Below are positions 1 to 8,735 of a DNA stretch of 64,000 nt, piece after piece; positions within the stretch are counted from its first letter, which is position 1; the number at the start of each line of letters is the position of its first letter. Source of the DNA: Pseudomonas putida (lineage in GTDB: Bacteria > Pseudomonadota > Gammaproteobacteria > Pseudomonadales > Pseudomonadaceae); the NCBI GenBank assembly GCA_041879295.1, contig CP047152.1:5725153-5789152 (forward strand), in the 5' to 3' direction. Both the position numbers and the translations under genes were made by a program. Below the pieces are notes generated by a model. That model was not told where the DNA came from, did not search any database, and saw only the letters and a program-made list of their open reading frames with translations.

Positions 1-852
1 CAGCGGGGCCAGAGGCTTGTTCGGCGCCTTGTTGACATAAACGTAAAGGAAGCGCGACAGCGGGTAGGTGCCGTTCAGGGCGTTGGCTTCATTGTCTTCA
101 ATAAATTCACCGCCGTCTTTCTTGGCCAGGGCTACGGTCCTGACGCTGGCGGTCTTGTAACCGATGCCCGAGTAGCCGATGCCGTTCAGCGAGGAGCTGA
201 TCGACTGAACGACCGAAGCCGAGCCAGGCTGTTCGTTGACGTTAGGCTTGAAGTCGCCTTTGCACAGCGCTTCTTCCTTGAAGTAGCCGTAGGTGCCCGA
301 TACCGAGTTGCGGCCGAACAACTGAATTGGCTTGTTGGCCAGGTCGCCGGTCACACCGACGTCGCCCCAGGTCTTGATCTCGGCCTTGCCACCGCACAGG
401 CGAGTGGAGGAGAAGATGGCGTCAACCTGAGCCATGGTCAGGCCCTTGATTGGGTTGTCCTTGTGCACGAACACGGCCAGGGCGTCGACGGCGACCGGGA
501 TGGCGGTCGGCTTGTAGCCGTACTTCTGCTCGAAGGCTTGCAGCTCGACATCCTTCATCTTGCGGCTCATCGGGCCGAGGTTGGCGGTGCCTTCGGTCAG
601 CGCGGGTGGCGCGGTAGAGGAGCCGGCAGCCTGGATCTGGATGTTTACGTTCGGATATTCCTTCTTGTAGGCCTCGGCCCACAGAGTCATGAGGTTCGCG
701 AGGGTGTCGGAACCGACGCTGGAGAGGTTGCCCGAAACACCGGTGGTCTTGGTGTAGGTCGGGATCGCAGGATCGACAGCGGCTACCGCGTTGGCGGTTG
801 CAACGCCAGCGGCGGCAAAGGTAAGGGCCGCCATCAAACGCTTCAGTTTCAT
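1..852 (-). CDS. pstS: Phosphate ABC transporter substrate-binding protein PstS (3' end cut by the window)
   Basis: Periplasmic high-affinity phosphate-binding component of the PstSCAB importer. The 284 visible codons begin [20 protein letters not shown], a signal peptide cleaved near ANAVA-AVD. Phosphate-contact motifs of the PstS/SphX type follow: SVGSDT near residue 46, AGSST near 75 and a [13 protein letters not shown] segment near 183. The reading frame runs off the left edge, so the last few dozen residues are missing. An AGGAG-like sequence precedes the ATG at 852. A Pho box lies about 75 bp upstream, so expression under phosphate starvation through PhoB is expected. Family assignment is firm; the regulation is inferred. 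Confidence 0.95.
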   Translation of the reverse strand, partial: MKLKRLMAALTFAAAGVATANAVAAVDPAIPTYTKTTGVSGNLSSVGSDTLANLMTLWAEAYKKEYPNVNIQIQAAGSSTAPPALTEGTANLGPMSRKMKDVELQAFEQKYGYKPTAIPVAVDALAVFVHKDNPIKGLTMAQVDAIFSSTRLCGGKAEIKTWGDVGVTGDLANKPIQLFGRNSVSGTYGYFKEEALCKGDFKPNVNEQPGSASVVQSISSSLNGIGYSGIGYKTASVRTVALAKKDGGEFIEDNEANALNGTYPLSRFLYVYVNKAPNKPLAPL

Positions 853-926
853 GCCTTGCTCCTAGCAGGAATATTGGGGTGTTGGATGGAACGGGCCCAA
901 GTATCGGCAGGCCGCATGAATACGAT

Positions 927-944
927 ATGACTTCATTGTGACAA
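927..944 (-). promoter_or_regulatory. Pho box upstream of pstS
   Basis: On the minus strand this reads TTGTCACAATGAAGTCAT, two 7-mers separated by 4 nt that resemble the PhoB consensus CTGTCAT-N4-CTGTCAT. It sits about 75-92 bp upstream of the pstS start codon, a normal place for a PhoB-activated promoter. Confidence 0.7.
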
Positions 945-974
945 TTGGATGAAAGGCCATCACTGAAAACAGGC

Positions 975-1070
975 CCGGCCTCTTCGCGGCTAAAGCCCCC
1001 CCACAGGTTCGGTGTCGGCCTTTAGGCCTGTGCAACCCCCTGTAGGATCGGCTTTAGCCGCGAAGAGGCC
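975..1070. repeat. Inverted pair of REP elements
   Basis: Two REP copies face each other: 975-1007 (CCGGCCTCTTCGCGG...CCACAGG) and its reverse complement at 1039-1070. The stem core GCGGCTAAAGC is shared. The pair lies between the end of the MFS gene and the pstS promoter. Confidence 0.85.
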
Positions 1071-1087
1071 AGTAGCCGTAGCGCAGA

Positions 1088-2377
1088 TCAGCGCTTGTTG
1101 GCGAGCAGGTACAGGCCCACGGCCAGACCGACGGCGCAAAGGCCTGCCACGTAGTAGGCAGGCGCCATCGGGCTCACCTTCAGCAATGCGGTCACCACCA
1201 TCGGCGTCAGCCCGCCAAAGATGGCGTAGGCCACGTTGTACGAGAACGACAACCCGCTGAAACGCACCACCGCCGGGAACGCCTTGACCATGACATAAGG
1301 CACTGCGCCAATCACGCCCACGCACAGGCCGGTGACGGCATACAGTGGGAACAGCAAATCGGGGCGGGTCGGCAGGCTGTGGTAGAAGGTCCAGGAGCTG
1401 GCCAGCAGCAGCAGGCTGCCGATCACGAACACGCGGCCCGCACCAAAGCGGTCAGCCAGGCTGCCGGCACCAATACAGCCGAAGCTGAGCAACACGATGG
1501 CCAGGCTGTTGGCCTTGAGCGAGTCGGTCGGGCTGATGTGGTAGAAGCTCTGCAGCAGCGCCGGGGTCATCAGGATGACCACCACGATGCCGGCTGAAAG
1601 CATCCAGGTCAGCAACATCGACAGGATGATCGGGCCACGGTGGTCGCGCAGCACAGCGCGCAGCGGCAGCTCCTCGGCCAGTGCCTTGCGTTGCTGCATT
1701 TCGGCGAACACCGGGGTTTCGTGCAGCCAACGGCGCAGGTACACCGAGAACAGGCCGAACACACCGCCAAGCAGGAACGGAATACGCCAGGCGTAGTCAG
1801 CCACTTCTTCCGCGCTGTACACGCTGTTGATCAGGGTCGCTACCAGCGAGCCCAGCAGGATGCCGGCAGTCAGGCCAGCGGTCAGGGTGCCGCAGGCATA
1901 GCCGGTGTTGCGAGCCGGCACGTGCTCGGAGACGAACACCCATGCACCCGGTACTTCACCGCCGATTGCCGCGCCCTGGATGACGCGCATCAACAACAGC
2001 AGGATCGGTGCCCACATGCCGATCTGCGCATACGTCGGCAGCAACCCCATGATCAGGGTCGGCAGGGCCATCATGAATATGCTCAAGGTGAACATCTTCT
2101 TGCGACCAAGCAAGTCACCGAAATGGGCCATGATGATGCCGCCCAGCGGCCGCGCCAGGTAACCGGCGGCGAAGATGCCGAACGTTTGCATCAGCCGCAG
2201 CCACTCGGGCATGTCGGCCGGGAAGAACAACTTGCCCACCACCGTGGCGAAGAACACGAAAATGATGAAATCGTAGAACTCCAGCGCACCGCCCAAGGCG
2301 GACAGTGAGAGGGTCTTGTAGTCGCTGCGGGTCAGCGGCCGCGAGGGCTGCTCGATACTGCTGGGCACGGAGGTCAT
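1088..2377 (-). CDS. MFS transporter, metabolite:H+ symporter type
   Basis: A 429-residue, 12-helix inner-membrane carrier of the major facilitator superfamily, closest in style to the metabolite:H+ symporter group (ProP, ShiA, KgtP). The loop-2/3 signature is visible as GGIIMAHFGDLLGRKK near residue 80, and helix 4 carries the GAAIGGEVPGAWVF segment typical of that group. The start ATG follows a GAGAACAACGAG sequence. The substrate cannot be read from sequence; organic acids or betaines are typical for relatives. It ends 235 bp upstream of pstS with a REP pair between, so the two are probably separate units. Confidence 0.88.
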   Translation of the reverse strand: MTSVPSSIEQPSRPLTRSDYKTLSLSALGGALEFYDFIIFVFFATVVGKLFFPADMPEWLRLMQTFGIFAAGYLARPLGGIIMAHFGDLLGRKKMFTLSIFMMALPTLIMGLLPTYAQIGMWAPILLLLMRVIQGAAIGGEVPGAWVFVSEHVPARNTGYACGTLTAGLTAGILLGSLVATLINSVYSAEEVADYAWRIPFLLGGVFGLFSVYLRRWLHETPVFAEMQQRKALAEELPLRAVLRDHRGPIILSMLLTWMLSAGIVVVILMTPALLQSFYHISPTDSLKANSLAIVLLSFGCIGAGSLADRFGAGRVFVIGSLLLLASSWTFYHSLPTRPDLLFPLYAVTGLCVGVIGAVPYVMVKAFPAVVRFSGLSFSYNVAYAIFGGLTPMVVTALLKVSPMAPAYYVAGLCAVGLAVGLYLLANKR

Positions 2378-2738
2378 CGCTCGTTGTTCTCTTTGTAGGG
2401 CATGCAGGCCGCTCGGCGCGCGGCTTCTGGATTGGAGACAGGCGAAGATAGCAAATTGCCGAGCTACGCCGAAAGCGATACAAAATCCACGTAGATATTC
2501 ATGAATGCGCGGTCGTCGCTGGCCGTTATGCCCTATATACTGGCAGATCGTAGGATTAGGTTGCTCCTAACGTGGGATGTTGTGCGAAAACGCCGGTCAC
2601 TATTGTCAGGCGGTTTCGCAGAGTTTCCCTACGGCCGCCCAGTGAAACGAAATCGGCGTAGTATGTTTCAAGCTGAATCGTTTACCCGGCCTTTGCGCCA
2701 CACCAACGAAAAGCGTCACGGGTCAGAGGCCCCATCGC
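2378..2738. other. Intergenic region between divergent MFS and thioesterase genes
   Basis: This 361 bp gap must hold two divergent promoters. I see one small palindrome, TTAGG-N5-CCTAA at 2556-2570, which could be an operator. An 81-codon open frame at 2501-2746 has an arginine-rich composition with no recognisable domain and overlaps the real thioesterase start, so I do not call it a gene. Confidence 0.5.
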
Positions 2739-3137
2739 ATGATTGAGCTCGAACAAGAAGATCCAATCCCGCAAGGCGACCTGGCCTTGCAAATCACCGC
2801 ATTGCCGCGAGAAACCAACGGGTTTGGCGATATTTTTGGCGGTTGGCTGGTTGCCCAAATGGACCTGGCAGGCACGGCCATGGCCAGCCGTGTCGCCGGC
2901 GGCCGCGTAGCCACCGTAGCCATCGACCGCATGGCCTTCCTGGTACCCGTCGCGGTAGGCGCACAGCTGTCTTTCTATACCCAGACCCTGGAAATCGGCC
3001 GCAGCTCGATCCAGATGATGGTCGAAGTGTGGAGCGACGACCCGCTGTCCAGCGAATGGCGCAAGGTCACCGAAGCGGTATTCGTCTTCGTCGCCATCGA
3101 CGGCAGTGGCCGTACCCGCTCCGTGCCTCGTCGCTGA
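2739..3137 (+). CDS. Hotdog-fold acyl-CoA thioesterase (YciA-like)
   Basis: A 132-residue single-domain hotdog protein. GFGDIFGGWLVAQMDLAGT at residues 28-46 is the YciA/BFIT-type active-site segment in which the Asp after the Gly-Gly turn lies at the head of the hotdog helix; VAIDRMAFLVPV is the following strand. Such enzymes hydrolyse acyl-CoA thioesters to free acid and CoA in the cytoplasm. The start ATG at 2739 has an AGAGG element upstream. The mutarotase gene follows 71 bp later on the same strand. A second enzyme of the same general fold is at 30725. Substrate chain length is not predictable here. Confidence 0.88.
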   Translation: MIELEQEDPIPQGDLALQITALPRETNGFGDIFGGWLVAQMDLAGTAMASRVAGGRVATVAIDRMAFLVPVAVGAQLSFYTQTLEIGRSSIQMMVEVWSDDPLSSEWRKVTEAVFVFVAIDGSGRTRSVPRR

Positions 3138-3208
3138 GCCTCGCTGGCGGTAAACTCATTGCATGTGCCCGGGTCCAAGGCCCACTGGCAATCAATGGGA
3201 CGAACGCA

Positions 3209-4105
3209 ATGGCTACCTTTCAGGTCGTAACCGAGCAACATGGCGAACTCAACTGTTGGCGTATCAGCAGTGACCGCGCCGAACTCCTGATCGCCCAGCA
3301 GGGCGCACAGGTCCTCAGCTACCAGCAGGTAGGCGAACCGCCGCTGCTGTGGCTGAGCGACCAGGCCATCTTCCGCCAGGGCAAGTCGGTACGCGCCGGG
3401 GTACCAGTGTGCTGGCCATGGTTTGGCAACCTGCAGCGCAACCCTCAGGCCGTCCAGGCCATGTACCAGGGAACACCGGCGCCTGCCCACGGGCTTGCGC
3501 GCACGCGTGACTGGCAATTGCTGGGTATTGAGGAAGTGGGCGAAACCCTGCGGATCGAGTTCGAACTGCCTGAAGCGCAGGGCGACCTGCCGGGTTGGCC
3601 TCATGATGTCGAGCTGAAACTGGTGGTGGAGATGGGCACAGAGCTAAAACTGAGCCTGACCAGCCGCAACATGGGCAATACCCCCGTGACCATCAGTCAG
3701 GCCCTGCATAGCTACTTCGCGGTCAGCGATGTGCGCCAGGCGCGGGTCGAGGGTGTCGACGGGCTGGGTTATATCGAGACCCTGGCGGGCTGGGAACAGC
3801 GCCAGCAGCTGGGGGCACTGACGTTTGCCGGGGAGACGGACCGGATCTACCTGAACACCCCGCAGACCCTCAGCATCGTCGACACGCATTGGAGTCGGCG
3901 GATTACCTTGACCAGCAGCGGCTCGCGCTCAGCGGTGATCTGGAACCCGTGGACCGAGCGGGCCAAGGAGCTGGCGGACATGGCTGACGATGGATGGCAG
4001 CGGATGTTGTGCATCGAGACAGCCAATGTGTGGGATGACCTGGTGGAGTTGAAGCCTGGGGCGAGTCATTCGCTGAGCGTCCAGATCGGTTGTGAAAATA
4101 TCTGA
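3209..4105 (+). CDS. D-hexose-6-phosphate mutarotase (YeaD family)
   Basis: A 298-residue aldose-1-epimerase-like protein of the YeaD/YMR099C family, which interconverts alpha and beta anomers of hexose 6-phosphates. Expected family landmarks are present: VCWPWFG near residue 68, a catalytic His in HGLARTRDW near 95, a second His in LHSYFAVSD near 168, and the C-terminal NPWTERA. I chose ATG 3209 (MATFQVV) because the family's conserved region starts just after it; the frame is open further upstream only because it shadows the thioesterase gene. A REP pair follows directly. Function is assigned from family only. Confidence 0.9.
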   Translation: MATFQVVTEQHGELNCWRISSDRAELLIAQQGAQVLSYQQVGEPPLLWLSDQAIFRQGKSVRAGVPVCWPWFGNLQRNPQAVQAMYQGTPAPAHGLARTRDWQLLGIEEVGETLRIEFELPEAQGDLPGWPHDVELKLVVEMGTELKLSLTSRNMGNTPVTISQALHSYFAVSDVRQARVEGVDGLGYIETLAGWEQRQQLGALTFAGETDRIYLNTPQTLSIVDTHWSRRITLTSSGSRSAVIWNPWTERAKELADMADDGWQRMLCIETANVWDDLVELKPGASHSLSVQIGCENI

Positions 4106-4122
4106 GCCCAGCACTTTTGTTG

Positions 4123-4220
4123 CCGGCCTCTTCGCGGGCTTGCCCGCTCCCACAGGTAACCCACAATTTTCGAGGCTTGTGGAGAACCTGTGGGAGCGGG
4201 CAAGCCCGCGAAGAGGCCGG
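4123..4220. repeat. Inverted pair of full-length REP elements
   Basis: 4123-4157 and 4186-4220 are both exactly 35 bp and inverted relative to each other, with GCGGGCTTGCCCGC as the internal palindrome and CCACAGG at the outer end. This is the best-preserved pair in the window and separates the convergent mutarotase and DUF3299 genes. Confidence 0.92.
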
Positions 4221-4228
4221 GCCAATTA

Positions 4229-4762
4229 TCAAAGGTCTGCGTCTTCTACCACCCTCACCTTCCCCGCATCCAGCGCATAGGCCGCGTCGGCCAGGTCATT
4301 GCTGACCTTTTCCACCTTCAGCTTGCCGCTGACCCACAGCGGGGTGTAGATGTCATCGATCTTCAGGCCTTTCGGGTAGCGCACCAGTACCAACTGGTTG
4401 GGCGGCGGTGGCGGCACATGGATGCACGCACCCGGGTACGGCACCAGGAAGAACAACGTGCTGTTGCCCTTGGCGTCACTCTCCAGCGGCACAGGGTAGC
4501 CACCTAGGCGGATGTCCTTGCCATTCATGGCCGCAACGGTCTTGGTCGAATACATCACCGCAGGCAGGCCCTTGCTCTGCTTGAGGCCACCCTTGGCGGT
4601 AAAAGTGCCCATGGCTTCCGGTGAGTTGTGGTCGATTTCAGGCATTTGTTCCAGCGCCTTCTGGTCCGACCTGGGCATCAGCTCCAGCCAGTCGGTTTCG
4701 GGCAGTTCGGCATGGGCCAGCGTACTGGCCAACAGCAAGGGGACAAGGAAAAAGGCACGCAT
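4229..4762 (-). CDS. DUF3299 domain-containing exported protein
   Basis: 177 residues with a clear signal peptide (MRAFFLVPLLLASTLAHA, cleavage before ELPETD). The C-terminal two thirds is DUF3299, recognised by the conserved PYPGACIHVPPPPPNQLV stretch near residue 120, with one Cys and one His that could bind a metal or haem. Relatives are periplasmic and uncharacterised. I chose the ATG at 4762 because the signal peptide begins there; a longer frame from 4798 would run through a perfect hairpin. That hairpin ends only 3 nt before the start codon, so this gene lacks room for a free ribosome binding site. Confidence 0.82.
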   Translation of the reverse strand: MRAFFLVPLLLASTLAHAELPETDWLELMPRSDQKALEQMPEIDHNSPEAMGTFTAKGGLKQSKGLPAVMYSTKTVAAMNGKDIRLGGYPVPLESDAKGNSTLFFLVPYPGACIHVPPPPPNQLVLVRYPKGLKIDDIYTPLWVSGKLKVEKVSNDLADAAYALDAGKVRVVEDADL

Positions 4763-4763
4763 G

Positions 4764-4799
4764 AAAATGCTCGGCAACTCGAATGAATTGCCGAGCATT
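4764..4799 (-). terminator. Hairpin between the YeaQ and DUF3299 genes
   Basis: A perfect 12 bp inverted repeat, AATGCTCGGCAA at 4766-4777 and TTGCCGAGCATT at 4788-4799, followed on the minus strand by TTTTC. It would terminate the YeaQ-family transcript, but it also abuts the next start codon. Confidence 0.7.
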
Positions 4800-4810
4800 C
4801 TAACCAGTAA

Positions 4811-5056
4811 TCAGCGTTTCTTGATGAATCCGTAGATCACCAGCAGGACCACGGCACCGACCAGCGCACCAAAGAAGCCCGCCGCCTGCCCAGCCTGGTA
4901 TATACCCAGCGCCTGGCCGCCATAGGTAGCCAACAAGGAGCCGGCAATACCCAGCAGGATGGTCATGATCCAGCCCATGCTGTCATCGCCCGGCTTGATG
5001 AAGCGGGCCAGCAGGCCGACGATGAGGCCGATGAAGATGGTTCCAATGATACCCAT
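4811..5056 (-). CDS. GlsB/YeaQ/YmgE family stress-response membrane protein
   Basis: An 81-residue very hydrophobic protein with three predicted membrane segments (GIIGTIFIGLIVGLLARF, WIMTILLGIAGSLLATYGG, GFFGALVGAVVLLVIYGF). The family signature is the RFIKPGDDSMGWIMTILLG block around residues 18-36. Members are small inner-membrane proteins often induced by general stress; the molecular role is unknown. ATG 5056 (MGIIGT) is preferred to the longer frame from 5086 because an AGAGGGAT element precedes it and the family starts here. Confidence 0.88.
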   Translation of the reverse strand: MGIIGTIFIGLIVGLLARFIKPGDDSMGWIMTILLGIAGSLLATYGGQALGIYQAGQAAGFFGALVGAVVLLVIYGFIKKR

Positions 5057-5164
5057 GGCAATCCCTCTGCAGTGAAGTTGGAACAAGCCAAAGCCTAGAC
5101 GGGCTTCGGCTTGCTGCCATATTCAGAGGGCGTGCCGCTTGCAGAAGTTCGATTCGATGCCCGA

Positions 5165-6247
5165 TCAGTTGCTGATCAGCGCCTCTACTTCGGCAATCTT
5201 GCGCTCGAGGGTGGCCATGTCAGCGCAGCGCAGGGTGGCGTGTCCAACTTTGCGGCCAACCTTGAAGGCTTTGCCGTAGTGGTGCAGGTGGCAGTCCCCG
5301 ATGGCGAGAACCTTGTCCACGGCCGGCACTTCACCGATGAAGTTGAGCATCGCGCTCTCGCCCACCTTGGCGGTCGAGCCCAGTGGCAGGCCGGCAACGG
5401 CACGCAGATGGTTCTCGAACTGGCTGCACTCGGCACCTTCGATGGTCCAGTGCCCGGAGTTGTGCACACGCGGGGCTATTTCGTTGGCCTTCAAGCCACC
5501 ATCTACTTCGAAGAACTCGAAGGCCATCACGCCAACGTAATCCAGCTTCTGCAACACGCGGCCGACGTAATCTTCGGCCAGCGCCTGCAGCGGGTGTGCC
5601 TGACTGGCCACCGACAGGCGCAGGATGCCGCTCTCGTGGGTGTTGTGCACCAGCGGGTAGAAGCGGGTTTCGCCATCGCGGCCACGCACGGCCACCAGTG
5701 ATACTTCGCCAGTGAACGGCACGAAGCCTTCCAGCAGGCATGGCACGCTGCCCAGCTCGGCGAAGGTACCCACCACGTCTTCTGGCGTGCGCAGCACCTT
5801 CTGGCCCTTGCCGTCGTAACCCAGGGTGCGGGTTTTCAGTACGGCCGGCAGGCCGATGCTGGCCACTGCGGCGTCCAGATCTGCCTGCGAGAGGATGTCG
5901 GCGAAGGCCGGAGTGGGGATGCCCAGGTCGCGGAACATGCTCTTTTCGAACAGGCGGTCACGGGCGATGCGCAGCGATTCGGCGCTGGGGTACACCGGCA
6001 CGAACTGCGAAAGGAAGGCGACGGTCTCGGCCGGGACGCTTTCGAACTCGAAGGTGACCAGGTCGACTTCGTCGGCCAGCTGACGCAGGTGGTCCTGGTC
6101 GCCGTAGTCGGCACGCAGGTGCTCGCCCAGGGGCGCAGCGCAGGCGTCCGGTGCCGGGTCGAGGAAGGCGAAGTTCATGCCCAGCGGGGTACCCGCCAAG
6201 GCCAGCATGCGGCCCAGCTGGCCGCCACCGATTACACCGATCTTCAT
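5165..6247 (-). CDS. purK: N5-carboxyaminoimidazole ribonucleotide synthase PurK
   Basis: 360 residues, ATP-grasp fold. It makes N5-CAIR from AIR, bicarbonate and ATP in purine synthesis. The N-terminal nucleotide fold is MKIGVIGGGQLGRMLALAG, the ATP-grasp lid is LKTRTLGYDGKGQ near residue 137, and the metal-binding FEVDGGLKANEIAPRVHNSG is near 247. It lies 10 bp downstream of purE in the same direction, so the two steps are co-expressed. The length matches bacterial PurK. Confidence 0.97.
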   Translation of the reverse strand: MKIGVIGGGQLGRMLALAGTPLGMNFAFLDPAPDACAAPLGEHLRADYGDQDHLRQLADEVDLVTFEFESVPAETVAFLSQFVPVYPSAESLRIARDRLFEKSMFRDLGIPTPAFADILSQADLDAAVASIGLPAVLKTRTLGYDGKGQKVLRTPEDVVGTFAELGSVPCLLEGFVPFTGEVSLVAVRGRDGETRFYPLVHNTHESGILRLSVASQAHPLQALAEDYVGRVLQKLDYVGVMAFEFFEVDGGLKANEIAPRVHNSGHWTIEGAECSQFENHLRAVAGLPLGSTAKVGESAMLNFIGEVPAVDKVLAIGDCHLHHYGKAFKVGRKVGHATLRCADMATLERKIAEVEALISN

Positions 6248-6257
6248 GGGTTGAGCC

Positions 6258-6749
6258 TCAAGCCTGGCGCGGGTCTGGGTTGTCCAGCACGGTGTCGGTC
6301 TGTTCCGTGCGGAACTGCTTCAACGCCGCGTGGTACTGCGGGTACTTGGCGCCCAGAATGCTGGCCGACAACAGGGCAGCGTTGACTGCACCGGCACGGC
6401 CGATGGCCAGGGTGGCAACCGGCACACCGGCAGGCATCTGCACGATCGACAGCAGCGAATCGACGCCCGACAGCATCGACGACTGAACCGGCACGCCCAG
6501 CACCGGCAGGTGGGTCTTGGCGGCGCACATGCCTGGCAGGTGGGCTGCGCCACCGGCACCGGCGATGATCACCTCGATGCCACGGCCCTCAGCCTCCTCG
6601 GCATACTGGAACAGCAGATCCGGGGTGCGGTGGGCGGAAACCACCTTCACTTCGTAGGGAATGCCGAGTTTTTCCAGCATATCGGCGGTGTGGCTAAGGG
6701 TGGACCAATCGGACTTGGAGCCCATGATCACGCCAACCAGTGCACTCAT
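6258..6749 (-). CDS. purE: N5-carboxyaminoimidazole ribonucleotide mutase PurE
   Basis: 163 residues, class I PurE, which converts the PurK product N5-CAIR to CAIR. Signature segments are [14 protein letters not shown] at residues 4-17, the active-site SAHRTPD near 41, and [14 protein letters not shown] near 71. The ATG at 6749 (MSALVG) has the sequence GAGAGG upstream; a longer open frame exists but carries no family similarity. First gene of the purEK pair. Confidence 0.97.
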   Translation of the reverse strand: MSALVGVIMGSKSDWSTLSHTADMLEKLGIPYEVKVVSAHRTPDLLFQYAEEAEGRGIEVIIAGAGGAAHLPGMCAAKTHLPVLGVPVQSSMLSGVDSLLSIVQMPAGVPVATLAIGRAGAVNAALLSASILGAKYPQYHAALKQFRTEQTDTVLDNPDPRQA

Positions 6750-7017
6750 CGTCGAGCCTCTCCTGCAAGCGCCTTCTGGCGCGCTAAAAGCAACAAGCCA
6801 CGCAGGTGGGCCGGCGTGGCTTGTCATACGGATTCTGAATCGACCAGTCGGCCGAAGGCGCGGGATTGTAACGTATTTAAAGGCTGGCCGCCCACCCCTA
6901 CAAGCACATGCCGGATCAAAGGGCAAGCTGTCTCGTGGGACAACTTTTTCCTGCTGCCTCGGGGTCGACGAGTGCTGCACGCTCGCAGCCCTTCCTCGAG
7001 CACTTTGGTACGTCTAC

Positions 7018-7644
7018 ATGAAAACTCCATGCTTCTTCGCACTTTCGTTTGGTCTGGCACTCAGCGTGCAATTGCCTAGTGCTTCGGCAGCCCAAGCGCT
7101 CACCGTCACCGTCTATGTGCACGACGACCTGGCCGATATGCACGACGGGCAATTGAACGAAGACTTCTTCCAGCATTGGCTGAACGAAATGCGCAGTTTC
7201 AGCCAACATCCCGTCGAAGTGATATTTCAACGCAATATAAAACACATAACCGATATTGCTTATGCAGGAATGCCGTCCGAAAAGCTCCTGGATGCTTTCA
7301 GCCGGCAGGTGTATGCACAAAAGCGACACCGACTCTACTCCCTCATGGATAAACATCTCCTGCTCACCCGCAACAGCTACGATCACAGCGGCCTGAACTA
7401 CAACGCCGGCTTGGCCTATTTAAAGCAGAAAACAGCCATTGCCTCTGTGGCCGCATACGGTGCTGCAGCTCATGAAATTGGCCATCTTCTAGGCGCCACC
7501 CATGAAGACGCCGAACTGAAGTTCAATGGTTGGGTGTGTGAAACGTACACGCACCCCCGTGTACCGGCACGGTCCAACTGCTACCGCTACAGCGACAGGA
7601 ATCGTGCAAATATCACTGATTACCTGAAGGAGAATTCAAAGTGA
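7018..7644 (+). CDS. Putative exported zinc metalloprotease (metzincin-type motif)
   Basis: A 208-residue secreted protein. Residues 1-24 are a signal peptide ending PSASAA. The only strong motif is HEIGHLLGATHED near residue 156, an exact HExxHxxGxxH zinc site as in metzincins (reprolysin, astacin and matrixin-type enzymes). Two Cys residues follow (VCETY and SNCYRY), possibly a disulfide. I see no Met-turn after the motif, so the C-terminal lobe is short or divergent. It stands alone and overlaps the convergent LysR gene by 9 bp. A+T content appears higher than in its neighbours. The substrate is unknown; enzyme class is inferred from the motif. Confidence 0.75.
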   Translation: MKTPCFFALSFGLALSVQLPSASAAQALTVTVYVHDDLADMHDGQLNEDFFQHWLNEMRSFSQHPVEVIFQRNIKHITDIAYAGMPSEKLLDAFSRQVYAQKRHRLYSLMDKHLLLTRNSYDHSGLNYNAGLAYLKQKTAIASVAAYGAAAHEIGHLLGATHEDAELKFNGWVCETYTHPRVPARSNCYRYSDRNRANITDYLKENSK

Positions 7645-8553
7645 CGCTTCACCTTGTGCTGCAGACGACTCCAGCTTGCGCCATAGCAAGCGGACGTTAG
7701 CCTTACGCACCAGCGCGCAGCGGTACAGGCGGATTTCCAGCGGCACATGCCATTGGCTACCGCCGCAGATCGCCAGCTCACCGCGTTCGAGCTCGCCACG
7801 CATGGACAGGCGCGGCACCCAGGCGATGCCCATCCCTTCCAGGGCCATGCTCTTGAGGCTGTCGGCCATGGCGGTTTCATAGACGGTGGTATACCGCAGG
7901 TTGCGCTGGCGCAGCAGTAAGTTGACCGAGCGGCCAAGGAATGCGCCGGCGGTATAGGCCAACAATGGCACGCTGCCCTCGCCTTCCAGGTCGAACAACG
8001 GCTTGCCATCGGCACCCACGGCGCACACCGGCAGCATTTCAGTGTTGCCCATGTGCAGCGATGGGAAGATCTCGGCATCCATCTGCAAGGCCGCGTCCGG
8101 GTCGTAGAACGCCAGCATCAGGTCGCAGCCGCCTTCGCGCAGTGCATGTACGGCATCTCCGACGTTGGTCGCAACCAGGCGGGTGGCGATGTTCAAACCG
8201 TCGTTGCGCAACTGGGCCACCCAACGGGGGAAGAAGCCCGACGCCAAGGAGTGCGCCGCAGCGACTTGCACCACTTCGCCCTGCCCGCCTTCAAGATGAT
8301 GCAAATGACGGAGAATTTCGCTCAACTGGTCGACAACGGTACGCGCTGTGACGAGAAATAGCTGCCCGGCCTCGGTCAGCTCGATGGGTGTGCGAGAGCG
8401 GTTAACCAGTTGCAGGCCCAACGCCGCCTCAAGGCTGCGAATGCGCCGGCTGAAGGCCGGTTGGGTAACGAAACGCCGCTCTGCCGCCTGGGAAAAACTG
8501 CGGGTAGCGGCCAGAGCGCTGAAGTCTTCCAGCCATTTGCTTTCAAGGTTCAC
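7636..8553 (-). CDS. LysR-family transcriptional regulator next to aspA
   Basis: 305 residues. The N-terminal winged helix-turn-helix reads LEDFSALAATRSFSQAAERR then FVTQPAFSRRIRSLEAALG, standard for LysR; the rest is a substrate-binding-like effector domain. I placed the start at the GTG at 8553 because GGGAG lies 9 nt upstream and relatives begin NLESKWLEDF; an ATG at 8562 would put the SD directly against the start codon. It is divergent from aspA, so it is a likely aspA regulator. The effector is unknown. Confidence 0.85.
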   Translation of the reverse strand: MNLESKWLEDFSALAATRSFSQAAERRFVTQPAFSRRIRSLEAALGLQLVNRSRTPIELTEAGQLFLVTARTVVDQLSEILRHLHHLEGGQGEVVQVAAAHSLASGFFPRWVAQLRNDGLNIATRLVATNVGDAVHALREGGCDLMLAFYDPDAALQMDAEIFPSLHMGNTEMLPVCAVGADGKPLFDLEGEGSVPLLAYTAGAFLGRSVNLLLRQRNLRYTTVYETAMADSLKSMALEGMGIAWVPRLSMRGELERGELAICGGSQWHVPLEIRLYRCALVRKANVRLLWRKLESSAAQGEASL

Positions 8554-8620
8554 AAAGCACATCTCCCGGCGTGCACCAAAATGGAACACGCTCGAATATC
8601 AATTGGCGTCACATGAAACA

Positions 8621-8639
8621 CTATGCCGTTTGTGCATAG
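8621..8639. promoter_or_regulatory. Putative LysR operator between lysR and aspA
   Basis: CTATGC-N7-GCATAG is a perfect interrupted palindrome containing the T-N11-A pattern expected of LysR sites. It lies in the 182 bp divergent promoter region. Confidence 0.55.
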
Positions 8640-8735
8640 GTTAGCGTGCAATAGCATTGGCCGCAAAAACACCTTCAGGCCTAGGATTGGCGCCATTCCG
8701 GCAGGTGCCGGGTCAAAATCGAGATGATATACATC

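Noticed and set aside
2501..2746. 81-codon plus-strand frame before the thioesterase
   Set aside because: Arg-rich, no domain, overlaps the start of a well-supported gene.
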